Below, one piece after another: positions 51,964-62,182 of a stretch of DNA of 64,000 nucleotides. The notes beneath the pieces are model-generated. The model made no database searches. It saw nothing but the letters and a program-made list of their open reading frames with translations, and was not told the origin of the DNA. This stretch comes from Hyaloraphidium curvatum (taxonomy: Eukaryota > Monoblepharomycota > Hyaloraphidiomycetes > Hyaloraphidiales > Hyaloraphidiaceae). The position numbers were made by a program, and so were the translations under genes. Numbering within the stretch: the stretch's first letter is position 1; each line of letters opens with the position of its first letter. The stretch spans positions 682,001 to 746,000 of the forward strand of contig JAIVFI010000008.1 of NCBI GenBank assembly GCA_025558095.1. Reading direction: 5' to 3'.

Positions 51964-53584
51964 ATGGCCACAAACGGTGCCGCGGTGCTGCAGAATGGCG
52001 CCAAGGTGGACGCCGTTGCGGCGAACGGCGGGGGGAAGGCGGAGGACATGGACGCCAATTTGGATATTTTGAGCGTCCCGGCGGCCGAAGACGCCGAGGG
52101 GGCGGGAATGGACGGCGGCTACGGCTGGGTCATCGTCGCAGCGTCGGCGGCGTGCAACTTTTTGTGGTGGGTTGGGGCTCCGGGGCACGGGAGCCGAGGC
52201 GGACTCTAATGTGGATGTCCTTCGTGGCTTGTCGTCGCCCGTTCCTCGCGAACAGTTACGGAGTCATGCAGTCCTTTGGCCTTTGGATCGGCTACTATCT
52301 CACGTTCACCTTCGCTGGGAGCTCGGCCGCGCAGGTGTCGCTCACCTCGTCGCTCCAAGGCGGCTGCTCCTTCCTGTTCGGACCCTTCGTCGGGCGGATT
52401 ACAGACCGCTTTGGGCCGCGGCTCACGTGCCTCATCGGCGTGACGCTGCAGGTGGCCGCCAACGTCGCGGCATCCTTCTCGCTCTCGTCAATCTATGCCA
52501 TTTGGGTCACCCAGGGCATTCTCTTTGGCACGGGGTCGTGCTTCGTCTCCAACGCCGCGATGTCGGCGCCGCCCATGTGGTTCCGCAAGAAGCTTTCGCT
52601 GGCTTTCGGGGTGGCGGTCATGTTCGGAGGCCTCGGCGGGCTGTCGTTCACCTTCATGACGCAAGCTCTCCTGACCAACCTTGGTCCCGCATGGACCCTC
52701 CGCGTCTACGCCGCCATCAACGCAGCGCTCCTGTACCCCGCTGCTTTTGCTCTCCGCAACCATCCCGGCCGTGGCGCATGGGATCCCTCCAAGCCCCGTC
52801 CCTTCCTCAACATCCGCATTTTCAGCAACAAGAAGTTCCTCCTCTTCATGTGCGGCATCTTCTGCTGCGGCCTCGCCTTCCCCGCCGCCTTCTACCTCCC
52901 TTCGTGGGTCATTTTATGCCTGGTCGTGATCCGCTTCTTACCGGCATTCGCCGCCAGCTACCTCTACTACGCCGGCATGGACCCCAACCTCGGCGCCCCC
53001 CTCCTCGCCGTCTCCATGGGCCTCTCGGGGATCGCCGCCACCATCTCGGGCACCCTGGCCCCGCGCACGGGCGTGCTCAACCTCTTCATCGGGAGCCAGG
53101 CGGTCGCGGCCGCGAGCGTGTTTGCCTTCTGGCTGCCGGCTGGGAGCAGCGTGGCCATGCTGTTCCTGTACGCCGCGATCTGGGGGCTGTTCTGGGGGCC
53201 CGTGTGGTGCGTGGCCGCCTCCTTGGCCCGTCATTGGATGCTCATGCTGATTGCTTTTGCAGGAATTTGCTCGCGGGGGTCGTGGGAAGGCTCTTTGCGG
53301 ACCTGGACGCCTTCCCCGTTGTCATCGGGTCCACGTGGGTTTCCTTCTTCCCCCGATTGTCTCTGCGATGCTAACGGCAGCCCTGCCGCAGCTACGTCGC
53401 CCTCTCCTTCTCCATGTTCTGCAACGCCCCGATCTTTGGCGCCCTCATCGACGCCGGGACGGCGTCCGGGGCGGGCTTCCTGTACGCGCAGATCTGGGCG
53501 GGCGGCATCTACTTCCTCGGCCTGTCGCTGGTGATGGCCCTGCGGATGTGGGAGACGGGGGGGAAGCTTTTCGTCAAGATCTAG
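51964..53584 (+). CDS. MFS monocarboxylate-transporter-type permease
   Basis: Five exons (51964-52166, 52256-52903, 52958-53206, 53263-53334, 53392-53584), 454 aa. A short disordered N-tail leads to the MCT signature DGGYGWVIVAASAACNF at the start of TM1. GRITDRFGPRLTCLIG is the MFS loop-2/3 motif (G..xDR.G.R). About 12 hydrophobic helices follow, including FMCGIFCCGLAFPAAFYLPS and WGLFWGPVWNLLAGVVGRLF. It probably moves monocarboxylates or related organic anions with protons across the plasma or mitochondrial membrane, as for SLC16/MCH proteins. The 89-bp first intron is longer than most. A 54-bp in-frame intron (52904-52957) would insert hydrophobic residues if retained. Confidence 0.9.
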
Positions 53585-53697
53585 CTTTGTCGCTGTGTGC
53601 ACGGCAGAAAAAAAGAGACAAGTGGAATTGGAGCGGCAGCCGCCGAATCGCGATCGGACAGAGAACAAAAGTGCATTCCACGGCGCAAAAGCCCCGC

Positions 53698-55204
53698 TCA
53701 CCCCTCTCCCTTTCCCTCCCCCGAGCCTTCCGCGGGCGGGGCGTCGCCGAAGACCCCTCCCGCGTCCCCGAACCCCTCGTCCTCGCTCCCGAACGCGCTC
53801 ACGCTCCCCTCCTCCTCCTCCTCAATCATCGGCTCCATCTCCACCATCCCCATCCCCCCGTTCCCCACCGCCTCCCCCGCGCCGCCGAACCGCGCCACCG
53901 CCGCGCGCCAGAGGATGAACAGACCCGCAGATTCGGCAAAGGCGATCAGGGAGATGAGGAAGACGGCGGTGGGGATGCGGCGGTGGTACATGAACCACCT
54001 GAGCCCCGTGAACCGCGCGGCGAGGAGCAGGCGGGCGGAGTAGGTCCGCAGGGAGGGGTGCGAGAGGAGGAGGACGAGGGAGGCGGTGCGTGGTTCCTGT
54101 GGCGAACGGCACCGTGAGCGGGCGAAGGGAAATGGGAGGTGGGGGGACCAACGGAGCGTTCGAGGAAGCCGTCGACGACGGGGATGCGGAGGCGCTGTTC
54201 CTCGGTCCAGACGCCGAAGAATATGGGGGGAAAGAGCGAGAGGGAGGAGAGGAAGCGGACAGGGCGGGATTTGTGCCGCAGCAGGGCCTGTTTGCCGGGA
54301 CGGGGAGGCGAATGTCAAACAAGAGATGGCGGGGCAGGCAAGAATACCCACCGGCCGCGCCGTCTCGTGGGTGAGCGAGCCGTTGGCGGTCCGGAACTCG
54401 GCCCGGACCATGAAGTTGCCGACGGCGAAGTTGTCCTCGCACTCGGGCACCACGAGGTCCAGCACGAGGTCGTAACGCTGGTCCGGCGTCAGCACCGAGC
54501 GCTGTACCGTTCCCAGTAAGCCAGAGATGCCTGTCAAAAGAGGGCCGCTTCTGCTTACCTTGCCCAGCCCGCCAACGGTCATGTCCAGCACGGCTCGCGG
54601 CATTCTCGGCGCCTCCAGCGGGCCGGCATAGTCGAAGAACACGTCCTGTGTCCAGCCGCGGCCGGGCACGTACCACCAGTACAGCGCCGCGTAGGCGCCG
54701 ACCGCGGTCGCGAGCACGAAGGCCGAGACCGCGGAGAAGACGAGCAGGGTGAGGGCCCCGCGCTGCACGCTGCGTGCGGAGAGCACGGCGAGGACCGGGC
54801 CGGCCAGCGGGCGCAGCGGGCGCAGGAAAAGCGCGCCGAGCTGTCCGCGCCGAGCGGAGAGGAAGCAAGACCGCAGATACGCGAGAAATCGCCGGTTATG
54901 GGGCATTGATAGGCGTCAGAGAGGAAGTTTAAGGAGAAGATTGGCGCTGTACCTCCAGGGCGAGGGCGATGAGCTGCGAGAGCGCGCCCGGCGCCGGCGG
55001 CGGCGGTTCGGACGGCGGCGCGGCTCCCCACGAGGGCGGCAGCGAACCCCGCGGCTTTGAGGTCGCGGGGCCCCGCTCGGAGGGCTCCGCGTCGGGCAGC
55101 GGCGCCGGCGAGTGCGGCGGCGCGTCCATTTCGGGGGGGACGGCGGGTGAGGTGGCGATCCGGCGCGGGGTCCGGAGTGGCCGCATCTTCACGCGAACCG
55201 CCAT
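53698..55204 (-). CDS. Seipin, lipid-droplet biogenesis protein
   Basis: Predicted exons 55204-54953, 54840-54559, 54501-54352, 54287-54153 and 54096-53698, about 405 aa. An alternative start at 54906 (reading through intron 1) would give 343 aa. Family features: first TM (ALTLLVFSAVSAFVLATAV), WWYVPGRGWTQDVFFDYAGP, then the lumenal beta-sandwich YDLVLDLVVPECEDNFAVGNFMV. Next come HETARPALLRHKSRPVRFLSS, PPIFFGVWTEEQRLRIPV, SLRTYSARLLLAARFTGLRWFMY and the second TM. Seipin forms ER oligomers at lipid-droplet contact sites. The C-tail is acidic and Gly-rich. The first intron (112 bp) is the uncertain part; the three others are firm. Confidence 0.85.
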
Positions 55205-55439
55205 TTATGTTATTGAGGTCCGTCTCCAACGCGTTCGATGCTTCGTATTTCAGTTTATAACATATCGATGTCTGTCTGGACGCAGGTGGAAAGGACCAAG
55301 GCCCGCGAGGGCAACGACTCGGCAAGCGAAGGCCTGTATTGGCCGCAGTGCCCTCATAACCAGTCCTCTCCGTCCGTCGAATAATGTCCTGGCAGCCGCG
55401 GGTGGTCCGCGGGCCGATGGAGTCCGGTGCGTTCTCCCG

Positions 55440-56040
55440 TTACTTTTTCTTGTTGAGGTTCTTGACGAGGTCCTTGTCGTGCTCGTAGCTGCACGAGGAA
55501 TCGCGGTCAGCGCCCATCGAAACCGCGGCCCGGGATAGCCACCCACATGTACTGGTCCTCCTGGGCCGACTCGCGCGCGCCGAAGGCCCCGACGCTGCCC
55601 CCCGTGGTCAGGATCGGGTCCGGCCCCTGCGGCCCGGCCGCCGCCTTTGCCGCCTTCTGCGCCGCAAGCTTCTCCTCGTGCGCGATCACGGGGTCGAGGT
55701 CGTGGTCGTGCTCGTGCTGGTACGCCGCGCCGTCCTCCTTGCCCTCGTACTCGAGCTGCTCCGCCCACGGCGGCAGCTGCACCGGCGGGCCGTCCACCTT
55801 GACGCCGGCCTGCGCCATCTGCGCCTCCACCGACTTCATGCGCTTCGCCAGCGCGAGGATCAGCTCACGGTCGTGCTGGTTGAAGTAGCTGTTCTCGAAC
55901 GCGTTCTCGCGGGCCGCGAAGCCGGACGAGGCCCCGGCCATCGACACCGGGCCGGGCACCACGAAGGGCTGCGACGGCGGCTCGGGCTTAGAGGACTTGA
56001 AGCGGCGCGCGATGGCGCCGAGGGAGCGGAGGCGCAACAT
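55440..56040 (-). CDS. Tandem-domain mitochondrial ATPase inhibitor (IF1-like)
   Basis: Exons 56040-55547 and 55488-55440 give 180 aa. It starts with a basic presequence (MLRLRSLGAIARRFKSS). Two IF1-type inhibitory segments follow: GFAARENAFENSYFNQHDRE near residues 41-60, and GAFGARESAQEDQYI plus YEHDKDLVKNLNKKK at the C-terminus, the latter completed only by the 58-bp intron. Both share the G-F-x-A-R-E-x-A-x-E-x-x-Y pattern seen in the IF1 minimal inhibitory region that inserts at the F1 beta/alpha interface. The linker has a His/Asp cluster (YQHEHDHDLDPVIAHEEK) reminiscent of the pH-sensing His of IF1. Typical IF1 is 80-110 aa with one inhibitory segment. Inhibition of reverse ATP hydrolysis is inferred. 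Confidence 0.82.
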
Positions 56041-56345
56041 CGTGGGCGATGTTGGACGTCGGGTGGCGCGTCGAGTGGGGCGGATGCCGTCACGCTGCCC
56101 GAAACTCCGGGACTAGCGTTCGACCATCTTAAACGAAAGATAAGTCGAAGCAGCCAGTGCCGATCGCCCTCATCCATGTCCGCCTCGGTCTGTTTGTCAC
56201 AGGAGAAGTCGGTGACGCCTTTCGTTCTCCTTCCCCTGGGCACACTGACTCGGGGGCGCGCAAATCGTCGCAATCGCTTCTGAAGACCTAGCGAGGAGCT
56301 GCATTTCCAACCAAGATCAAGCGACTCTTGCTTTTCTGTGTTTGA
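56041..56345. other. Gap between the IF1-like gene and the glycoprotein gene
   Basis: 305 bp upstream of the IF1-like start and downstream of the glycoprotein stop; both genes are on the minus strand. No additional coding, RNA or repeat signal is seen. It contains the IF1 promoter and the glycoprotein... side is absent, since that gene ends at 56346 and runs away from this gap only at its 3' end sequence. Confidence 0.4.
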
Positions 56346-58867
56346 TCACGAGTACATGTCAACGATCGACGACTCGCTGTCGTCCAGCGTAGAGACACCG
56401 TCGGATGCATCAGCCTCCTTCGGTGCGCTCCCAGGCGCGTATGAAGGCGGTCCTTCGACCACGGTACAAGGTTTGCGGAGCGTGGCCTCAAAAGCATCCG
56501 GGCCGCTCCTCCGGCGCACCGGCTTCGCGGGGCTGTCTTCACCGATTGCATGCGCTGAGGGCTCGTCTCCGACCGCACAATCCAGCTGTTCCTTGGAGAT
56601 AGAGGCGACCTCATCCACCTTGTCGGCGGGCTGGGCTGCCTCCTCCTGCAGCAGCTTCCTCCGTTGGCGCCCGAGCACGACGATCGTGACGATCCCGGCC
56701 GACAGGGCCGCGAGCCCAAGGACGAGACCCGCAATGGCGCCAACGGGCACGGTCTGTGCCGGCGCCCGAGCACCCACGACCACGAACTGGCTCTCCACCG
56801 ACGAAATCTGCCCTTGCTCCGCCGTCGCCGAGATTTGAACCGCCCTCTTGGCCAAGTATGCTTCCCCGCCCGCGTGCACATGCACCACTTCGACGTCGGC
56901 GGATCCGCTGTGCTGCGTCAATCCAGGGCCGACGCTGGGCTCGTTATCGAGTTCGACCATCTCCAGCCGCCTCCTCCGGCGCTGGGGCAAGGAGCTCTGC
57001 ACGTCGTAGAAGATCCCAAGGGAAATGTGGAGCCCGAACGCATTGTTCGCGGTCCCGAGGTCCGACGTCTTGAGGAGAGCGGCAGCCGGATCCGTGCCTG
57101 CGATGGCGGAGAAGGAAATGCCGTTCTGCGCAGAGTTGCTGCCCGAATCGGCGATGCTGTAGATGAGGCCGTTGGCAGCGGCCGCGGAAAGCGCGGTGCC
57201 TAGTGCGGTCCAGGCGTAGTTCTCGACCAGGGTTCGGTTCGCCCATAGGGGATCCGCAGCGTACTTGGTGCTCGATACCCAAGCCTCGCGGATGCCGAGC
57301 TGGACAATCTTCTTAGACGGCGAGGAGACGGCAATGTCGAACGAAGCCACGCTGCCAACGACGATCGGGGCCGCCGGGGCCGCGAGGTTCGCTGCCGTGT
57401 TCAGGATGGCCTGGTCAAGCGCCGAGCCGCAGACCGGGAGGGAATCGACCATGACCTGAAACTGCGATGTGGAGTCGGGAATGGTGTCGTACTGCGAGTC
57501 GGGAATCGGCGGTCAGAAGGAGCGGAATAAGAGGAATAGGGCCGCCCACTCGCCTGCGGGTACGTTTGGCAATCGTAGGTGAAGGTGCACTCCGTGCCTG
57601 GTGCGACGGTAACCGGCTGCTTGTCCACGAGCCCGAGGCCGCCGTAATCGCACGAACCCTGCTCGGGCAAACGAATCCACCAGCTTGCTCCGTTCGAACC
57701 AGTGGGGCACGTGAAGCGGTTGCCTTGGGAGTCGTAGTTGGGCTGTGTGGGATCCGCCACGGGCCTCGGGTACGTGCTCCCCCAGCACGCGCGATCATAG
57801 CCGTACGTGGGGCTGTCCATGTAGATCTGCGTCAGAACACGCAAAGTCGCGGTGCACTTGCCGCCGCTGGATGTCGTAAGGTACTTCCACTGGCCGGAGC
57901 AACCAGCCATGCAAGACGCAAACGAGAAGACGGGAAGGATTCCGCTGACGTTGAAGTCGAGATTGTAGGTCCCGGCTACGGAGCACGTGGCAGGCGGGAC
58001 CGAGAATGCCACTGTGCCAGACTGCGTGCAGTTGCTTCCAGGCGAGTTTCCCCCGTATGCACACTCGGCAGGATTGTACGAGAAGGAGTTGTCTGCCGTC
58101 GATTCTGCAATTCCGGATCCGGGGCCGGTCGAAGCAAAGTACTGAAAATGAAAGGGATACGGGTTGGTTAAGCCGTACTGCATCAGTAGCTTGCGGCTTG
58201 TGGCGACATAGCTGAGGCTTCGGATGATGAAGCTCGACGAGCCGTCGTTCGAAGTGATCGTGGTGCTGTTGGAGGCGTTGACCGAAGTCTGGAAGAGGAA
58301 CGAGACTGGTTGCTGGAAGCTCCCGTCCCTGGTCGTGCTTGCCGAAGAGATGGTGTCGTTCCATCGCACAAACACATTGTTCGTCACCGTGGTCGTCCCG
58401 TTGCCGTTGTCCGTTGAAGTCCATCCGCAGCCACGCAAGGCGGCCCAGGAGCCCGAAAGCGCGAGGGAAGCGGTGCAGGCCGAGCCGGTGCCAGACACGG
58501 TCCCCGTCTGAGCCCCAGTCGTGCAGACGCCGACAGCCGGATCGCCTAAGGAGATGGACATGGCGCGGTAGGCGGTTCCGGCGCCGTCAGAATAGTAGTC
58601 AGAGAGGATCGAAAAGTCCAAAATCTCGGTGGCGGCATTGTAGGTCGCCGACAGCACGGGGGCCGGCGACTGTGCAATATCCGTGGCATTGATCCGACGG
58701 GCAGTGCATTGCGCAGCCACAGGTGCCGCGGAGAGGCCCGCAAGGAGGGCGAAGAAGGCCGCGGCAAAGATGGGTCCTCTGCGCGCAAGGCGCTGGCCGC
58801 GTTCCCGGCAGTTCCCCCTGCTGCCGCGCCGCGCACGCAGCGATTCGTCTCCTGTAGGGTAAAGCAT
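56346..58867 (-). CDS. Type I membrane glycoprotein of unknown family
   Basis: Two exons (58867-57554 and 57491-56346), 819 aa. A cleavable signal (FAAAFFALLAGLSAAPVAA) is followed by a large Ser/Thr/Cys-rich ectodomain with many N-glycosylation sequons and paired Cys, one TM (VGAIAGLVLGLAALSAGIVTIVVL), and a cytosolic tail with RQRRK and acidic Ser-rich ends. The intron begins GCGAGT after CAG and ends CTCGCAG with a TTCTGAC branch site. No GT donor gives the right phase, so this is a likely GC-AG intron. The ectodomain resembles extracellular-matrix or surface-receptor-like proteins of flagellated fungi and protists only in composition. Confidence 0.7.
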
Positions 58868-59087
58868 GAAAGCAGCGGGCTTTTAGAGTGTCTTATGGCT
58901 CCGGGGTTGGTCGTGATTCGTGTGAGTCGACGAGTGTGGCGGTGTGCTTACTCACACATAAAACCAGGATCCCGAACGTCAGCAAGGGAGACCAGATCCC
59001 AACTCTTCGGAAAGTGTAGCTAAGTGGTTTTCCGAGGACAATAAACAGCATTGATTGAAGCGTTTTGGTCGCGCGGCTCACTTGCTG

Positions 59088-59093
59088 TTTATT
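59088..59093 (-). terminator. Candidate poly(A) signal AATAAA after ARP8
   Basis: TTTATT on the plus strand, AATAAA on the ARP8 sense strand, 56 bp past the ARP8 stop in an AT-richer patch. Confidence 0.35.
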
Positions 59094-59148
59094 CGCTGCC
59101 AGCACGTCAACAAAGCGAGTAACGCGTCCCAGCAATCCGCGTAGCACC

Positions 59149-62052
59149 TCATTCGGGTTCCTCCCACGGAATTCCCCACTTGATCAGGCACGACCGTGCG
59201 GGCCCGGCACCCTGCCATTCGTCCCAGTTCACCCACATGTCCTTCGCGGCCTGCGTCAGAAAGAGCACAAGGTCAGTTGGGAAAGATTGGCAACGATGAT
59301 CCTTTCGCGGCACCCACATCCATCCGACCGAGCACACTCCCACCCTTCCAGCACGCGATCCGCCCGTCCACATCCCTCGGCACCCTGTTGCTGACCGCCA
59401 CCACCACCCACGACGCTGCCTGCAGCCCCTGCCCGTCCTTCCGGTCGACCAGCGGGAGCACCACGCGCTCGTTGAGCTTCTGCCCCACGCGCTCTTGCAG
59501 CAGCTCGGGAAGGCCGGGCACCTGCGCGCCGCCGCCGACGAGGAGCACCTGCCCGGCGACCTTGCGCAGGCGGTCCTCGGCGTCGCGGGCGCCAGCAGAA
59601 TGGAGGTAGCGGTAGTACCGGAGCAGAGAGTTGACGATGAGCTCGTCGAGGGCGAGGGGGACGGTCGGGTCCGTCTCCTGCTCGGCCGCCGGCGCTGCAG
59701 AGCCCTGGGCCTGCCCGGCCGCGGTCCCCTCCTCCGCAATGTCCATGGCTACGTCCGGCACGGCATCACCGTTGGCATACGGCGCGGCGGTGCCGTCCCC
59801 GTTGGCCTGGGCGGTAGGCGGCCGCTCGGGCAGCGGCTTCTCCTCGGCCTTGCGCCTGCCTTCCCAGACCATCTCGTCCATCGCCGCGATCTCGACCTGC
59901 CCGTCGCGTTCGAGCCACGTGGGCTCGGCGGAAAAACCGGGGAAGTGCGCCAGCTTGGCGCGGTAGTCGATCACGGACGGATAGAAGTATGTCTGTCGGA
60001 CGGGAAGTTTAGCCATCTGACCACTTTCAGCCGTTTGACCAACTCACGAGGATGGCCAAGCAGATCTCCTCGTACGCCCTCCCCTCGAACCTCCGCGTCG
60101 ACGCCTCGGGCTCGCGGCTCTCGTACAGCAGGCTGTGCATTGCCTCGCCCAGCGCGGCGTTGCCGTACTTTTCCATGATCTCGTCGAGGACGATGCGGTC
60201 GTTGACGAGGCCGTGGAAGAGGGGCCGGTGGAAGGGCAGGCTGACCTGCGTGAGGAAGTGCACGAGGAGGATGAACACGTCGTAGCAGCCGTAACGGGCG
60301 ATGAGCCTGGACCGCGGTTCCGTGAGGCAGGAACGCAAAGTCGGATCAACGATCGAGCTCACCGAGTATCGGGAACCATGAGGCCGTCTTCCACAATCGT
60401 CACGCTGGTCTTGCCCTCGCCCATGTCCACGATGCAGTTCTGCGAGTAGCCAGCAGCGAATGTCGCGGCCAGGCTCTCTTGCATGCAGATCGCCCCTGCG
60501 GCTCGAGTGAGCATCCTGATGAGCACATGTGAGGCGATGGACCCACTTCGGAAGCCCATGCTGCCGAGGACCCTCCCCAACATGCCCCAAGCACACTTCT
60601 CCCATGCATCCGGAACCACAATGATCACCCTCCACTTCCACCTCTCCTCGCGCGAGACTCCCGCCTGCTCCGCCGACCACCCCCAGATCTCCTCCATGTC
60701 GTCCAGCCACGCCTCCCGCGTCGCGTAGTCCTCCGTGTTGGGCATCCCGTACTTGATCGGGTGCATCAGCTTGTACGCCGGCGCGCCCACGGGCAGACAA
60801 CGCGTGGGCGGGTACGAGAAGTTGGGCACCCAGAGCGCCTCGTCGCCAAAGTAGGCCTCGCGGCCGCAGTCCTCCGCCTCCCCGCCCGACATGTCCCTGC
60901 GCTTGCCCAGACCGCCGCCGCCGCCCGGCGGCATCCCGGGGCGGCGCCACACCTCGGTCCATTCCATGCGCCCGCGGTCGTTGACCTCGGGCACGAGCTC
61001 GCCCTCGCGGGGCTGCTCGAAGTTGTACCCGAACACGGCCGGGCTGGCCGTGGCGCCCGTCAGGAGGCGGGTCTTGAGCAGCCGCGCCCGTGCGCGGAGG
61101 TCGTTCTCCATCCGCGGCGCGGTGGCCTTGAGACGGGCGTGGTGGATGTGCGGGAGGTGCGAGGGGGGGTAGCGCAGTGCCTCGCGGTCGCGCCGGAACT
61201 TGGCCTGCTCGTGCGGGGCCACAGGGACGTCGGGGTTCTCGCCCTCGGGGAGGGGCAGCATGGCCGCTTCAGCCTCGGGGAACACGGCGGGCGAGGGATC
61301 CGAGAGCGCCGTCACGCGGCCGACCTTGCGCGCCAGCATGTGCGGGAGCGTCAGCGGGAGCGCGTCGTCCACCTTGCCGATCCGAATGAAGCGAGATCCG
61401 GGGTGAATGACAAGAATTCTCTGCGGGAGTCGCCATCAGTCGAGTTTGGAGGACTACAGGTCGGGTCGGACCCACCCTGGGGTCGTCCGGCTCATCTTCC
61501 GCGTCCTCCCGGCCGTCTCCCATGTTCAATCGCTTTCTCTTCGGCGCAGAGAGGAGATTGGAAGTCGGCACTGCGAGAAAGGGTCAGCCGAAGGCAGCAG
61601 CTGGAAACGGCACTCCTCCCACCATCCTCGCTCAGCGTCTTCTTCAGGAACGCGCCTCCCGTCTTTCCCACGTCGATTTTCGGCGGGTGCGAGAAGCTGG
61701 TCTGGTGCAGCTGCTGGCTCGGCGGCGGCAACGCGTCGGGATCGAGGGCGAAGGGGAAGGCGGGCCGCGGTGCGTTCGCGTCTGCCCGGTACCAGCGCGG
61801 CGGGCCCGACGGCGGCTCGTCGTCCAAAACGCGCGGCATTTCGTCGCGCAGCCACTGCGGCACCACGCGCGGCGGCTCGGGCGCCGCCGGCGAGAAGGTC
61901 GGCGGCGGCTTCGATTCCCGCGCGGACTTGCGCGTCGGCGCCTTGGCCGGCGGCCCCACCGACATCGTCAGCTTGATCTTAAGCGCCTGCTGCGGGGATG
62001 GCTCGTGCAGCGGAGGCTGCCCGGGCTGCCCGGCGTCCGGAAATGAGTCCAT
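59149..62052 (-). CDS. ARP8: Actin-related protein 8, INO80 chromatin-remodelling subunit
   Basis: Six exons (62052-61623, 61570-61476, 61420-60363, 60306-60048, 59992-59318, 59250-59149), 872 aa. The disordered N-terminus leads to the actin-fold start RILVIHPGSRFIRIGK. Later come KLMHPIKYGMPN, WKWRVIIVVPDAW, MQESLAATFAAGYSQNCIVD with MGEGKTSVTIVEDG (the ATP-site-equivalent loop of ARP8), LLVGGGAQVPGLPELLQERV, and ACWKGGSVLGRMD joined by splicing to AAKDMWVNWDEW. These match ARP8 more than actin or ARP5, including the long N-tail and inserts. ARP8 with ARP4 and actin forms the INO80 DNA-binding module. Confidence 0.9.
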
Positions 62053-62182
62053 CTTCTGCGAAAGACCACGAGGCTGTCGACGCGATTCATCACTTCCTTC
62101 TCGCTCTGAAGCAGACCTCTAGTCAGAAGATGTTCAGTACAGATCAGCACAGATCAGCAAGTCCATTCAGTGCCAAGCAGCG

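Noticed and set aside
58893-59147. 84-codon minus-strand ORF between the glycoprotein and ARP8 genes
   Set aside because: Weak hydrophobic stretch but no homology or splice support; the region fits an ARP8 3' end plus the glycoprotein promoter.
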